Shown here: one piece after another, positions 24,658 through 33,700 of the stretch
Numbering within the stretch: the first letter of the stretch is position 1
Layout: each line of letters opens with the position of its first letter
Assembly: GCF_022478115.1 (NCBI RefSeq)
Contig: NZ_JAKGSC010000005.1
Coordinates: forward strand, 1-64,000
DNA: 64,000 bases
DNA from: Tenacibaculum aquimarinum
GTDB taxonomy: Bacteria > Bacteroidota > Bacteroidia > Flavobacteriales > Flavobacteriaceae
Direction: 5' to 3'
Notes under the pieces: generated by a model
Told to the model about the DNA's origin: nothing
The model's input: the letters and a program-made list of their open reading frames with translations, nothing else
Database searches by the model: none
Position numbers and translations under genes: made by a program

Positions 24658-25530
24658 TTATTTTAATTCTTCTTCTTTCCAAACCTCTCCTTGAGGTGCT
24701 TTTGCTTTTGCAGGTATTGTACCTTGTAAAGACAACACATAACTTGCAACTTTTTGCACATCAATTGGTTTTAATATTTTTTTCCAAGCAACCATACCTT
24801 TTCCATCTCTACCGCCATTAGAAACAGTTGCAAATACATTTTTAATTCCACCACCTAAAATCCAGTTTTCATCGGTTAAGTTTGGCCCAATAGAACCTCC
24901 TCCATCTGCCATATGACAAGAAGCACAGTTTAAATTAAACACCGCTTTACCTCTACTTAAATCGGATGCTTCAGTTAATAATGTTACATTTTCTAAGTCT
25001 ATAATATCCGGTGAAGATTTTTTGAATTTATTAATTTCAGCTTGTGCTTGTGCTACCGCTTTTTCATATTCAACAATTTGATTATCTCCGTCTAAAACTT
25101 CAAAACGAATTAAATACACAATAGCAAAAACTATTGAAGCATAGAACATATATTTCCACCATGGTGGAAGCGAGTTGTCTAATTCTCTAATTCCATCATA
25201 ATTATGATCTAAAGCAATTTCCCCTTCTTGTTCTATCGGTTTAGAGTTTGTCCAACGTTGAATAATAGCTTTTATAGCTGCCCATGGATCAACTTTCTCT
25301 GGAACAACTCCATCTTTTTCCATTTGAAGTTTTTCTGCTTTTTGTATTGCAGTTACTGCTAAAATTTCTTTGAATACAACTACTAATCCAAAAAACAAAA
25401 TAAGGACCCAAACCAATGGATTTTCAAGGAAATTGTATGGTTCTTTATACGCTTTTGTTACCTCGACTAATAGAAATGGCATCGAAAAAACAAAAATAAA
25501 AGACACTATTGATTGTATATATTTTTTCAT
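24658..25530 (-). CDS. ccoP: cbb3 oxidase cytochrome c subunit CcoP, monoheme form
   Basis: CcoP passes electrons from soluble cytochrome c to CcoO. The 290 residues contain two N-terminal helices, the cbb3 N-terminal motif LDHNYDGIRELDNSLPPWWK, a third helix (YMFYASIVFAIVYLIRF) and a single c-type heme site, LNCASCHMADGGG. A distal Met ligand is likely in GKGMVAW. Most proteobacterial CcoP proteins carry two heme c sites; here only one CxxCH is present. It lies 12 nt after ccoQ. Confidence 0.93.
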   Translation of the reverse strand: MKKYIQSIVSFIFVFSMPFLLVEVTKAYKEPYNFLENPLVWVLILFFGLVVVFKEILAVTAIQKAEKLQMEKDGVVPEKVDPWAAIKAIIQRWTNSKPIEQEGEIALDHNYDGIRELDNSLPPWWKYMFYASIVFAIVYLIRFEVLDGDNQIVEYEKAVAQAQAEINKFKKSSPDIIDLENVTLLTEASDLSRGKAVFNLNCASCHMADGGGSIGPNLTDENWILGGGIKNVFATVSNGGRDGKGMVAWKKILKPIDVQKVASYVLSLQGTIPAKAKAPQGEVWKEEELK

Positions 25531-25542
25531 TTTAAATTCTTT

Positions 25543-25686
25543 TTAATCGTTTAACGGTAATTGACTTACTTTATTTATATACTCTTTTTTAGCAGTAAAA
25601 ACCCACCAAAACAAGACTACAAAAAAGGTAAAGAATATGATTAAAGATATTATTGGATAAATTTCTATTCCAATTATACTTTCCAT
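25543..25686 (-). CDS. ccoQ: cbb3 oxidase small subunit CcoQ (FixQ)
   Basis: A 47-residue single-span protein: MESIIGIEIYPIISLIIFFT, then FFVVLFWWVFTAKKEYINKV, ending QLPLND. The size, the WW pair at the membrane edge and the place between ccoNO and ccoP fit CcoQ, which stabilises the complex. It starts 28 nt after the ccoNO stop codon. Confidence 0.88.
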   Translation of the reverse strand: MESIIGIEIYPIISLIIFFTFFVVLFWWVFTAKKEYINKVSQLPLND

Positions 25687-25714
25687 GTGTTTTTTTACAA
25701 ATTTCAACATAGTT

Positions 25715-27916
25715 TTAGTTTTTAGAAGTTAGTTTGTCTTGAACATCTTTTAGCTTAATATCTACACCTAACCTTTGTAAGTAAGCTATAACCGCCACAA
25801 TTTCTCTGTCTTTCATTTCAATAAAATCCTGCCCATTTTCTTGTGCATATTTTTTATCAGCTTCATACGTTTTTGCAAAGTCTGGATCTTGATGTAAGTT
25901 CTCTTCAATTTTTATTCCTTGAGCGTCCATATTTGCTTGTGCATTGGCTATTTCTTCCTCTGTATAAGGAACACCTAAGCTTACCATAACTTTTAACTTA
26001 TCTTCAGTTCCTGTTTTATCTAGCTCATTTTTTAATAACCATTGATAAGAAGGCATAATTGATCCTGGAGAGGTACTTTGTGGATCATACATGTGATTTA
26101 AGTGCCAACTGTCTGAATATTTACCTCCAATTCTATGTAAATCTGGCCCTGTTCTTTTTGATCCCCATAAAAATGGATGATCGTACACAAATTCTCCCGC
26201 TTTAGAATATTCTCCGTATCGTTCTACTTCACTTCTAAACGGACGAACCATTTGAGAGTGACAACCTACACAACCTTCTCTTATGTAAATATCTCTTCCT
26301 TCTAATTCTAAAGGTGTATAAGGTTTTACAGTACTAATTGTTGGAATATTTGATTTTATTAACAATGTTGGAATTATTTGTACAGCACCACCAATTAAGA
26401 TTGCAATAGTTGCAAATATTGTTAATTTAATAGGCTTTCTTTCTAACCAAGTGTGCCATGCTTCTCCTGATGTTCTATGCTTAGAAACTTTTTCTAAAGC
26501 TTGTGCTTCTGCCAATTCATCTGTAACATCACTACCTGATCTAACAGTTCTTACAACATTATACAGCATTACAAAAGCTCCAATAATAAACATACTTCCT
26601 CCTATAGCACGCATCCAATACATTGGTATAATTTCATTTACAGTTTCTAAAAAGTTACCGTAAGTTAATGTACCATCTGGATTAAATTGTTTCCACATAG
26701 ATGCTTGCACAAAACCTGCAACATACATTGGTAAAGCGTACATTATAATACCTAAAGTTCCTATCCAAAAGTGAAAGTTTGCTAACGCTGTAGAATATAA
26801 TTTTGTTTTAAATAATCTTGGTATCATCCAGTATAACATACCAAAAGTTAAGAAACCGTTCCAAGCTAAAGCTCCAACGTGAACGTGTGCTATAATCCAA
26901 TCAGAAAAATGTGCAATTGCATTTACATTTTTTAGCGATAACATTGGTCCTTCAAAAGTTGCCATACCATAACCAGTAATTGCTACAACCATAAACTTTA
27001 AAACCGGATCTGTACGTACTTTATCCCAAGCTCCACGAAGCGTTAAAAGACCGTTTATCATTCCACCCCAAGAAGGCGCTAATAACATTATAGAAAATGC
27101 TACTCCTAAATTTTGAGCCCATTCTGGTAAAGATGTATATAATAAGTGATGTGGTCCTGCCCAGATGTATATAAAAATTAAAGACCAAAAGTGTACAATT
27201 GATAATTTATATGAATACACAGGTCTATTAGCTGCTTTAGGAACAAAATAATACATCAGCCCTAAAAAAGGTGTGGTTAAGAAAAATGCCACAGCATTAT
27301 GTCCGTACCACCATTGCACCAATGCATCTTGTACACCTGCATACACAGAATATGATTTTAAAAAACTAACTGGTAATGCTAAACTGTTAAAAATATGTAA
27401 GACAGCAACGGTAACAAAAGTTCCTAAATAGAACCAAATAGCAACATATAAATGGCGTTGTCTTCTTTGTAAGATTGTCCAAATCATGTTTGCTCCAAAA
27501 GCTACCCAAACTAAAGCGATAGCAATATCTATTGGCCATTCTAATTCAGCATATTCTTTAGAAGTAGAATATCCTAAAGGTAATGTTATTGCAGCAGCAA
27601 CAATAATTAATTGCCAACCCCAAAAATTAAAATTACTTAAAAAGTTACTTGCCATTCTTGCTTTTAACAAACGCTGCAATGAGTAATAAACTCCTGCATA
27701 AATAGCATTTCCTACAAAGGCAAAAATTACTGCATTTGTATGTAGTGGTCTTAAACGCCCAAAACTTAGCCAAGAAATTCCGCTAGTTACATTGGGAAAT
27801 AAGAACATAAAAGCAAGAAGTAAACCTACGCTAAAACCTACAATTCCCCAAAGTAGAGTAGCGTAGATAAACTTCTTAACGATTTTATTATCGTAATAAA
27901 ATTGTTGCATTTCCAT
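25715..27916 (-). CDS. ccoNO: Fused cbb3 oxidase subunits I and II (CcoNO)
   Basis: This catalytic core of the cbb3-type oxidase reduces O2 to water at high affinity and pumps protons. The 733-residue protein joins CcoN (about 1-480, twelve helices, heme-copper His motifs such as WWYGHNAVAFFLTTPFLG and IIAHVHVGALAWNG) to CcoO (about 500-733). CcoO begins with a helix and the heme c site EGCVGCHSQMVRPFRSE near 548. The fusion is common in Bacteroidota. It starts 7 nt after ccoS and is followed by ccoQ and ccoP. Confidence 0.96.
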   Translation of the reverse strand: MEMQQFYYDNKIVKKFIYATLLWGIVGFSVGLLLAFMFLFPNVTSGISWLSFGRLRPLHTNAVIFAFVGNAIYAGVYYSLQRLLKARMASNFLSNFNFWGWQLIIVAAAITLPLGYSTSKEYAELEWPIDIAIALVWVAFGANMIWTILQRRQRHLYVAIWFYLGTFVTVAVLHIFNSLALPVSFLKSYSVYAGVQDALVQWWYGHNAVAFFLTTPFLGLMYYFVPKAANRPVYSYKLSIVHFWSLIFIYIWAGPHHLLYTSLPEWAQNLGVAFSIMLLAPSWGGMINGLLTLRGAWDKVRTDPVLKFMVVAITGYGMATFEGPMLSLKNVNAIAHFSDWIIAHVHVGALAWNGFLTFGMLYWMIPRLFKTKLYSTALANFHFWIGTLGIIMYALPMYVAGFVQASMWKQFNPDGTLTYGNFLETVNEIIPMYWMRAIGGSMFIIGAFVMLYNVVRTVRSGSDVTDELAEAQALEKVSKHRTSGEAWHTWLERKPIKLTIFATIAILIGGAVQIIPTLLIKSNIPTISTVKPYTPLELEGRDIYIREGCVGCHSQMVRPFRSEVERYGEYSKAGEFVYDHPFLWGSKRTGPDLHRIGGKYSDSWHLNHMYDPQSTSPGSIMPSYQWLLKNELDKTGTEDKLKVMVSLGVPYTEEEIANAQANMDAQGIKIEENLHQDPDFAKTYEADKKYAQENGQDFIEMKDREIVAVIAYLQRLGVDIKLKDVQDKLTSKN

Positions 27917-27923
27917 AATTAAT

Positions 27924-28106
27924 TTAATGTTTAGTTTTTGTTAGTTCTTCTGGTTGTTCTTTAACCAATTCATCTTCAAACAACATACGTACAGATGGCG
28001 TGTACGAATCATCGTACTGTCCATTTTTTACTGAATAAATAAATGCGATAAAGAATACAATTGCCACTAGAATACTTAGTGAAAGTAGTAGGTATATTAC
28101 GCTCAT
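27924..28106 (-). CDS. ccoS: cbb3 oxidase assembly protein CcoS
   Basis: The 60-residue protein has one transmembrane helix (LLLSLSILVAIVFFIAFIYSVKNGQYDD), the CcoS pattern, followed by a cytosolic tail rich in acidic residues. CcoS is required for cofactor insertion into CcoN in other bacteria. It is the first gene of the operon ccoS-ccoNO-ccoQ-ccoP-ccoG-ccoH and lies directly behind an FNR-type promoter. Confidence 0.9.
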   Translation of the reverse strand: MSVIYLLLSLSILVAIVFFIAFIYSVKNGQYDDSYTPSVRMLFEDELVKEQPEELTKTKH

Positions 28107-28129
28107 ATCTTGCCTGATAAATTATACCT

Positions 28130-28173
28130 CAAAAATAATACTGATTGATTTCTTAAAATATGATATTTGTCAT
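28130..28173 (-). promoter_or_regulatory. FNR-type box and promoter of the cco operon
   Basis: The palindrome ATGAT-ATTT-GTCAT is at 28160-28173. On the minus strand the -7 element TATTTTTG is at 28137-28130. The centre of the box lies 29.5 nt from the first base of the -7 element, the same as at 21736-21779. This is the class II activation geometry used by FNR. Confidence 0.75.
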
Positions 28174-28195
28174 GTTTAGATTTTCTTTTAAAAAA

Positions 28196-29566
28196 TTAAA
28201 CCGTCATGGAAAATAATTGTGTTTTAGGCTTATTATCTAATAAACGGACATCAAAAGCCATACATATATTCCTTACAAATGGCCTTGCTTTTTCCGGAAT
28301 TGATAAAGATTTTGACGCTAAATCTATTGCAACCAAACCATCTTCTTCCATTTCTTTTAACAATGACAAATGTGTTTCAATAGTATTTATTTTCATAGTT
28401 TCTTCTTCCCACGAAGTGGAAAAATGACACATCATATTTAAAATATGTTTTCTTATAATTACATCTTCTTCCGTTAAAACATGCCCTCTAAAAACTGGGA
28501 TTTCTCCTTCATTTACTAATTCTTGATATTCCTTTACCGTTTTTACATTTTGCGCAAATCCATACCAAGAATCGGAAATTGCAGACATTCCCAAACCAAT
28601 CATTAATTGCGTTTTATTGGCCGTATAACCCATAAAGTTTCTATGCAGTGTTTTCTTGATGGTTGCTTTATACAAACTATCTGTTTTTAAAGCAAAATGA
28701 TCCATACCAATTTCTTCATAACCTAATTCAGCAAAAAGCTCTTTACCTACTTCATAAAGTTCCCTTTTCTCATCGTTTTTTGGTAAATCTTCTTCATTAA
28801 AACCACGTTGACCAACACCTTTTACCCATGGAACATGAGCATAGCTATAAAAAGAGATTCGGTCTGGCTGCAATTCTTTTGTTTTGTTGATGCTCTGAAT
28901 TACGTTTTCTTTGGTTTGATGTGGTAATCCAAAAATTAAATCGTGACTTACAGATGTATATCCAATTTCTCTAGACCATTTAGTAACTTTTGCTACGGCT
29001 TCAAAAGGTTGAACTCTATGAATTGCTTTTTGTACTTTTTCATTATAATCTTGCACTCCAAAACTTACTCTTGTAAAACCACAATTATAAAGTGTCTGTA
29101 ACTGTTCTTTTGTAGTATTGTTTGGATGTCCTTCAAAACTAAACTCAGATTCTGGGTGTTTTTCTGCGAATTTAAAAATCCCATCTAGTAAATATTTTAA
29201 ATTTTCTTTGGAGAAAAAAGTAGGTGTTCCTCCTCCTAAATGCAATTCTTTAATAATTGGTTTTTCATCAACTAAAGCAACATATAATTTCCATTCCTTT
29301 AAAACAGTTTCAATATATTCCTCTTCTACTTCATGACGTTTTGTAATGTGTTTATGGCATGCACAAAACGTACATAAACTCTCACAAAATGGCAAGTGAA
29401 TGTAAACGCTAATTCCTTCTTCAGAATTACTTTCTGAAAAAGATTTTTTAAAAGTTTCTATCCATTTTCCTTTTGAAAAAGTGTTGTTATCCCAATAAGG
29501 AACTGTTGGATAACTTGTATATCTTGGTCCTGGAATATTGTATTTTTGTATGAGAGAATTCTTCAT
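28196..29566 (-). CDS. hemN: Oxygen-independent coproporphyrinogen III oxidase
   Basis: This radical-SAM enzyme of anaerobic heme synthesis converts coproporphyrinogen III to protoporphyrinogen IX. The 456 residues are full length with the N-terminal YNIPGPRYTSYPTVPYWD. The radical-SAM cluster motif is LPFCESLCTFCACHKH (CxxxCxxC plus a nearby Cys) and the SAM-binding segment is ELHLGGGTPTF. It starts 3 nt after ccoI, so both share the FNR-type promoter. Heme supply for the cbb3 oxidase at low oxygen is the evident logic. Confidence 0.96.
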   Translation of the reverse strand: MKNSLIQKYNIPGPRYTSYPTVPYWDNNTFSKGKWIETFKKSFSESNSEEGISVYIHLPFCESLCTFCACHKHITKRHEVEEEYIETVLKEWKLYVALVDEKPIIKELHLGGGTPTFFSKENLKYLLDGIFKFAEKHPESEFSFEGHPNNTTKEQLQTLYNCGFTRVSFGVQDYNEKVQKAIHRVQPFEAVAKVTKWSREIGYTSVSHDLIFGLPHQTKENVIQSINKTKELQPDRISFYSYAHVPWVKGVGQRGFNEEDLPKNDEKRELYEVGKELFAELGYEEIGMDHFALKTDSLYKATIKKTLHRNFMGYTANKTQLMIGLGMSAISDSWYGFAQNVKTVKEYQELVNEGEIPVFRGHVLTEEDVIIRKHILNMMCHFSTSWEEETMKINTIETHLSLLKEMEEDGLVAIDLASKSLSIPEKARPFVRNICMAFDVRLLDNKPKTQLFSMTV

Positions 29567-29569
29567 CTT

Positions 29570-31945
29570 TTACTTTATTTTTTTACTTATTAAATTTGTA
29601 GCAATAGTTGTAAACACAACTATACTTATAGAACTCAAAGGCATTAAAATTGCGGCAATAACGGGCTTTAATTGCCCTGTAATTGCAAAATACAAACCAA
29701 TGATATTGTAGATAAAAGACAAAGCAAAACTCCATTTTACAATTGAGATTCCAGATTTTGCGATTGAAATATATTTTTCTAAGAGATGTAATTTTGAAGC
29801 ATCTAAAATAGCATCGCAAGCAGGCGAAAACACATTTACATTTTCTGCAATTGCAATACCAACATTACTTTGTGCTAACGCGCCAGCATCATTTAAACCG
29901 TCGCCAACCATTACAACTTTTGCACCTTCAGTTTGATGATATTTGATATATTCTAACTTATCTTCTGGCTTTTGATTAAAAATCAGCTTTGTTTTTGCAG
30001 GAAGTAATTTTTCCAAATTCTCTTTTTCACTGTCATTATCGCCAGAAAGAATAACCAAATTATAGTGTTGCTTTAACTTATTAAACAATTTTGAAACCCC
30101 TTTTCTGTAGCTATTATAAAAAGTGAATTTTCCTTTGTATGTATTATCTGTACTAATATGTACAGCAGTGTTTAACTCTTTTTCTTCGATAGCATTATTA
30201 ACCAATTTAGCAGAACCTACCTTAATATTTTTATTCTGATAACTAGCCTCAATTCCTTTTCCAACATATTCTTCATAAGAATCTAAAGTGATAATATCAT
30301 TTTTATCTAACAAATTATACAAAGCTCTACTTAATGGATGATTTGAACCTCGAAGTGTATTTTTTAACAATATTTCTTCAGGTTCAGAAAGTGAATCTCC
30401 TTCGTATTTTATTGTATTCTTTTTGTTTGAAGTTAAGGTTCCTGTTTTATCAAAAACCAAGGTATCTATTGCTGCTAATTGCTCTAAAACATCCGTGTTT
30501 TTTACATAGAATTTTTGCTTCCCTAAAATGCGTAATAAATTACCAAATGCAAATGGAGCTGCCAGTGCAATTGCACACGGACAAGCAATAATTAGTATAG
30601 CTGTAAAAACATTTAATGCTTTACTTGCATCAAAAAACAACCAAAAAACTAAGGATATAATTGCTATTGATAAAACTGTTACTGTAAAATTCTTACTTAT
30701 TGAATTAGTAAGTGTTTTAAAATTAGATTTATGCTCTTTTTTAAAAACATCATTACTCCATAATTGTGTTAAATAACTTTGCTCTACTGATGTTAAAGCC
30801 TCTAACTCTATGGCTCCAGCAACTTGCTTTCCACCTGCAAAAAGTTTGTCTCCAGATTGTTTTCTTATAGTCTTAGATTCACCTGTTACAAAACTGTAAT
30901 CAATTTGTGCATTTCCGTTTATTAGAATTCCATCAACAGGAATTAACTCTTGGTTCCTTATTAATAATCGATCTCCTTTTTTTACATCGTAAATCTGTAT
31001 ATTTTCTTCTTTTTTATCTGAAGAAACTCTGGTAACAGCAATTGGGAAATACGATTTATAATCGCGCTCAAAAGACAAAAAATTATATGTTTTTTGTTGA
31101 AAAAACTTACCCAAGAGTAAAAAGAAAACCAAACCGGTTAAACTATCGAAAAAACCGGTTCCTAAATCGAATATTATTTCTACAGAACTTCGTATAAATA
31201 AAACTGAAACTCCTAACGCAATTGGAACATCAATATTTAAAATTTTTGCTTTTAAACCTTTATATGCTGAAATAAAATAATCTTGTGCAGAATAAAAAAC
31301 TACAGGTAATGAAAAGAAAAACATTAACCAACGAAAAACATTCTTATACTGATCTAACCAAAAGCCAGAAACTTCAAAATATTCTGGAAAAGATAAGAAC
31401 ATAACATTTCCGAAGGCAAAACCTGCAATACCTAATTTATAAATTAGACTTCTATCTACTTTCTTTTTACCAACTTCATAATCTTCTAAACTTATATAAG
31501 GTTCATAACCAATTGAACTCAATAAAAACACAATCTCTTTAAGAGTTGTTTTTTCAGCATTAAAAGTAATTCTAACCGTTTTCTTAGGGAAATTTACTTG
31601 AGAAGAGCTTATGTTTTCTTGTAGTTTATGTAGATTTTCTAGCACCCAAATACAAGAACTACAATGTATATGCGGAATGTATAAGTTTACAATTTGAATA
31701 TTAGAATCGCTAAATTCTAGTAATTTTGCTACAATAGCTTTATTTTCTAGAAAATCATATTTTCCAGCAATTTCTTCTGGAATTGCTCCAGGATTGTTTT
31801 GAAAATCATAGTAACAAGTTAAATCGTTTTCAGAAAAAATTTCAAAAACAGTTTTACAACCATTGCAGCAGAAAAACTTCTCTTTAATAGCTATATTCTT
31901 TGAATCGCACTCATTACCACAATGAAAACACGTTATGTCTTTCAT
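29570..31945 (-). CDS. ccoI: Copper-transporting P1B-type ATPase of the cbb3 cluster (CcoI/FixI)
   Basis: It exports copper across the inner membrane, which in CcoI homologues feeds the oxidase. The 791-residue protein starts MKDITCFHCGNECD, with a cysteine-rich metal segment (FFCCNGCKTVFE) and an HMA domain with HCSSCIWVLE near 85. Eight helices follow with the ion motif ACPCAIALA, phosphorylation site DKTGTLTSNKK and hinge GDGLNDAGAL. An upstream in-frame start 14 codons earlier is rejected, since the predicted -7 element overlaps it. It is divergent from the FNR-like gene. Confidence 0.94.
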   Translation of the reverse strand: MKDITCFHCGNECDSKNIAIKEKFFCCNGCKTVFEIFSENDLTCYYDFQNNPGAIPEEIAGKYDFLENKAIVAKLLEFSDSNIQIVNLYIPHIHCSSCIWVLENLHKLQENISSSQVNFPKKTVRITFNAEKTTLKEIVFLLSSIGYEPYISLEDYEVGKKKVDRSLIYKLGIAGFAFGNVMFLSFPEYFEVSGFWLDQYKNVFRWLMFFFSLPVVFYSAQDYFISAYKGLKAKILNIDVPIALGVSVLFIRSSVEIIFDLGTGFFDSLTGLVFFLLLGKFFQQKTYNFLSFERDYKSYFPIAVTRVSSDKKEENIQIYDVKKGDRLLIRNQELIPVDGILINGNAQIDYSFVTGESKTIRKQSGDKLFAGGKQVAGAIELEALTSVEQSYLTQLWSNDVFKKEHKSNFKTLTNSISKNFTVTVLSIAIISLVFWLFFDASKALNVFTAILIIACPCAIALAAPFAFGNLLRILGKQKFYVKNTDVLEQLAAIDTLVFDKTGTLTSNKKNTIKYEGDSLSEPEEILLKNTLRGSNHPLSRALYNLLDKNDIITLDSYEEYVGKGIEASYQNKNIKVGSAKLVNNAIEEKELNTAVHISTDNTYKGKFTFYNSYRKGVSKLFNKLKQHYNLVILSGDNDSEKENLEKLLPAKTKLIFNQKPEDKLEYIKYHQTEGAKVVMVGDGLNDAGALAQSNVGIAIAENVNVFSPACDAILDASKLHLLEKYISIAKSGISIVKWSFALSFIYNIIGLYFAITGQLKPVIAAILMPLSSISIVVFTTIATNLISKKIK

Positions 31946-31965
31946 ATTTACTCGTTTGCCTGGTA

Positions 31966-32009
31966 CAAATTTCCAATAAGAAATCAATTTAAAATATGAT
32001 ATTTATCAG
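31966..32009 (-). promoter_or_regulatory. FNR-type box between ccoI and fnr
   Basis: ATGAT-ATTT-ATCAG at 31996-32009 shares AAAATATGATATTT with the box upstream of ccoS. On the minus strand GAAATTTG (31973-31966) sits at the same 29.5-nt spacing, a weak -7 element for ccoI-hemN. For the divergent fnr gene the box lies only about 15 nt before its -7 element, a place that would favour autorepression. Confidence 0.6.
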
Positions 32010-32017
32010 CTTTTAAT

Positions 32018-32025
32018 TATCTTTG
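32018..32025 (+). promoter_or_regulatory. -7 element of the fnr promoter
   Basis: TATCTTTG, 25 nt before the chosen ATG at 32050. It also rules out an in-frame start at 32023. Confidence 0.6.
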
Positions 32026-32049
32026 AGTTCCACACTAATAAGTCTTTCG

Positions 32050-32736
32050 ATGAGTAACTGTAACCAATGTATTGTTCGTCAATTTAACTCGCTTAAAACG
32101 CTAACCAAAGATGAGTTGGTTAGAATTTCTAGCTGTAAGACTACTACTATAATTAAAAAAGGTGAAGTTTTATTTAATGAAGGTGAGCATATTAATGGTG
32201 TTTTCTGTATTAAAGATGGGATTTGCAAGGTTTCTAAAATGAGTGATAATGGGAGAGAGCAAATTATTAATTTAATTAAAAAGGGTGATTTATTAGGAGA
32301 AAGAAGTTTAATTAATGCTGAAGTTTCCAACCTTAAAGCCACTGCTGTTAATGATATGGAAGTTTGTTTTATTCCTAAAGAAGAGATAATAACCGACTTA
32401 CAAAAGAATCCAAATTTTACTATGGATATTTTAAAAAACATGGCGTTATCTCTTAAAAATGCAGATAATGTTATTGTAGACATGGCGCAAAAAACAGTTA
32501 AACAAAGACTTGCGCTAACACTTACCTATTTAGATAAAAAGTTTCCTAAGAAAGAAAATAATGCAATTGATATTAATTTATCTAGAGAAGATATAGCTAA
32601 TATTATTGGTACTGCAACAGAAAGTGCAATTCGATTACTGTCTGAATTTAAAAAGAAAAAATACATACAGTTAACGGGTAAAGATATTTTTATTCTTGAC
32701 TTAAATGGTTTAACCAAAGAATCTCAAGGATTTTAG
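32050..32736 (+). CDS. CRP/FNR family transcription regulator, probable oxygen sensor
   Basis: The 228-residue protein has an N-terminal cysteine set (CNQC at 4-7, Cys 29, Cys 53, Cys 59) that could bind an iron-sulfur cluster, as in FNR. A cyclic-nucleotide-like beta roll follows (KKGEVLFNEGEHINGVFCIKD, KKGDLLGERSLI), then a dimer helix and a C-terminal helix-turn-helix (LSREDIANIIGTATESAIRL). The recognition helix keeps Glu and Arg at the positions that read TGA half-sites in FNR/CRP. The divergent ccoI-hemN genes and the nearby ATGAY-N4-RTCAT boxes make it the likely activator. Cluster binding is inferred. Confidence 0.85.
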   Translation: MSNCNQCIVRQFNSLKTLTKDELVRISSCKTTTIIKKGEVLFNEGEHINGVFCIKDGICKVSKMSDNGREQIINLIKKGDLLGERSLINAEVSNLKATAVNDMEVCFIPKEEIITDLQKNPNFTMDILKNMALSLKNADNVIVDMAQKTVKQRLALTLTYLDKKFPKKENNAIDINLSREDIANIIGTATESAIRLLSEFKKKKYIQLTGKDIFILDLNGLTKESQGF

Positions 32737-33055
32737 TTAATTATACAAATAGAAAAACCCCAAGCAAATGCTTGAGGTCTTTCGTCTAACCAAACTTAGT
32801 ATAAAACTAACTACTACTATCTTTAATGCACTTTGCAGTGCTACAATTTCTAAATTAAACTTCTCATTTCTGAGTGTCTTTCTTTCGAAAAACTAAGAGG
32901 TAAAACGTACTCTGAGAAGCTTTAATTATCAGGGACTAATTCTTAAGGGAACTATATCTTCTAAATTTTACTATGAACTTAACTAATTCTATAAATATAA
33001 CTAACTTATCTACACTCTTATGACACACAATTATTTGATAGGTCACATTGAGAAC
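32737..33055. other. Non-coding gap with weak hairpins
   Basis: An imperfect terminator for the FNR-like gene lies at 32756-32778 (ACCCCAAGCA / TGCTTGAGGT). Beyond it I see GCACTTTGCAGTGC (about 32830) and a distant inverted repeat CTTCTCA (32861) with TGAGAAG (about 32912). No open frame is convincing and no canonical promoter is obvious. A small RNA is possible but unsupported. Confidence 0.4.
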
Positions 33056-33056
33056 A

Positions 33057-33092
33057 AAAAAAATCTCAAAAAAAAGATTTTTTTGAGATTTT
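33057..33092 (-). terminator. Terminator after the prmA-clpS operon
   Basis: Stem AATCTCAAAAAAA / TTTTTTTGAGATT overlapping the last codons of the gene at 33091. Confidence 0.75.
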
Positions 33093-33375
33093 AATATAAA
33101 TATTGTTTAATTTTTAAACGATGTTCTGGTAAAGACTTATCATAATTTTCTACCAACAATTGTAGTATTTCCGGAGGTTTCTGCCCTATTTCTTTTTTGC
33201 CAACATATTTAGAAACGTATAAATTATAATGTTCTAAATTATTTTTAATATTTTTTTCGAAAATTAAAAAATGTTCGGTATTTAATTCTGTATACGCAAT
33301 TTCATTCCCTGAAAAAGCACCTGATTTATCTATAAAAAAAGTAGAAAAATCATAATATCTAAAAACATTTTCCAT
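33091..33375 (-). CDS. 94-residue hypothetical protein downstream of clpS
   Basis: I do not recognise a family. It has no signal peptide or membrane span and shows MENVFRYYDFSTFFIDKSG and later NNLEHYNLYVSKYVGKKEIG, with a helical C-terminus (PPEILQLLVENYDKSL). It starts 3 nt after the clpS stop codon, so it is probably translated with clpS. A role linked to Clp proteolysis is only a guess from position. Confidence 0.65.
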   Translation of the reverse strand: MENVFRYYDFSTFFIDKSGAFSGNEIAYTELNTEHFLIFEKNIKNNLEHYNLYVSKYVGKKEIGQKPPEILQLLVENYDKSLPEHRLKIKQYLY

Positions 33376-33378
33376 AAT

Positions 33379-33690
33379 CTAAACTAATTCTGCAGATAAA
33401 CCTAATTGTAATAATTTAGAACAACGAGGCTCTAAATCTTTAAACTCACCCGTTTTTACAGTACATTTTCCTTTGTAATGTACCAAAGTTGCACATTGTT
33501 CTGCTTGCACTAAAGTGTGCTCACAAACATCCATTAAAGAATCTATAACATGATCAAATGTATTTACATCATCATTATGTAATACAATTTGATGTTGATT
33601 TACCTCTTTCTCTAGTACATCAACTTCTTCTTGCGTTTCCTCTTTTGCGCTAGACTTTGTTATTTTTATATGAATATTAATTTTCTTCAT
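33379..33690 (-). CDS. clpS: Clp protease adaptor ClpS
   Basis: ClpS brings N-degron substrates to ClpA/ClpC-ClpP. The 103 residues include an N-terminal acidic extension (about 30), then the core HQIVLHNDDVNTFDHVIDSL with the Asp-Asp and hydrophobic pocket residues. CEHTLVQAEQCATLVHYKGK and a C-terminal strand follow. It lies between prmA (10 nt upstream) and the 94-residue gene, all on the minus strand and probably one operon. Confidence 0.93.
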   Translation of the reverse strand: MKKINIHIKITKSSAKEETQEEVDVLEKEVNQHQIVLHNDDVNTFDHVIDSLMDVCEHTLVQAEQCATLVHYKGKCTVKTGEFKDLEPRCSKLLQLGLSAELV

Positions 33691-33700
33691 ACTTAATTAA

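Noticed and set aside
32023..32049. Earlier start for the FNR-like gene
   Set aside because: The codon overlaps the -7 element TATCTTTG at 32018-32025, so the transcript begins after it.
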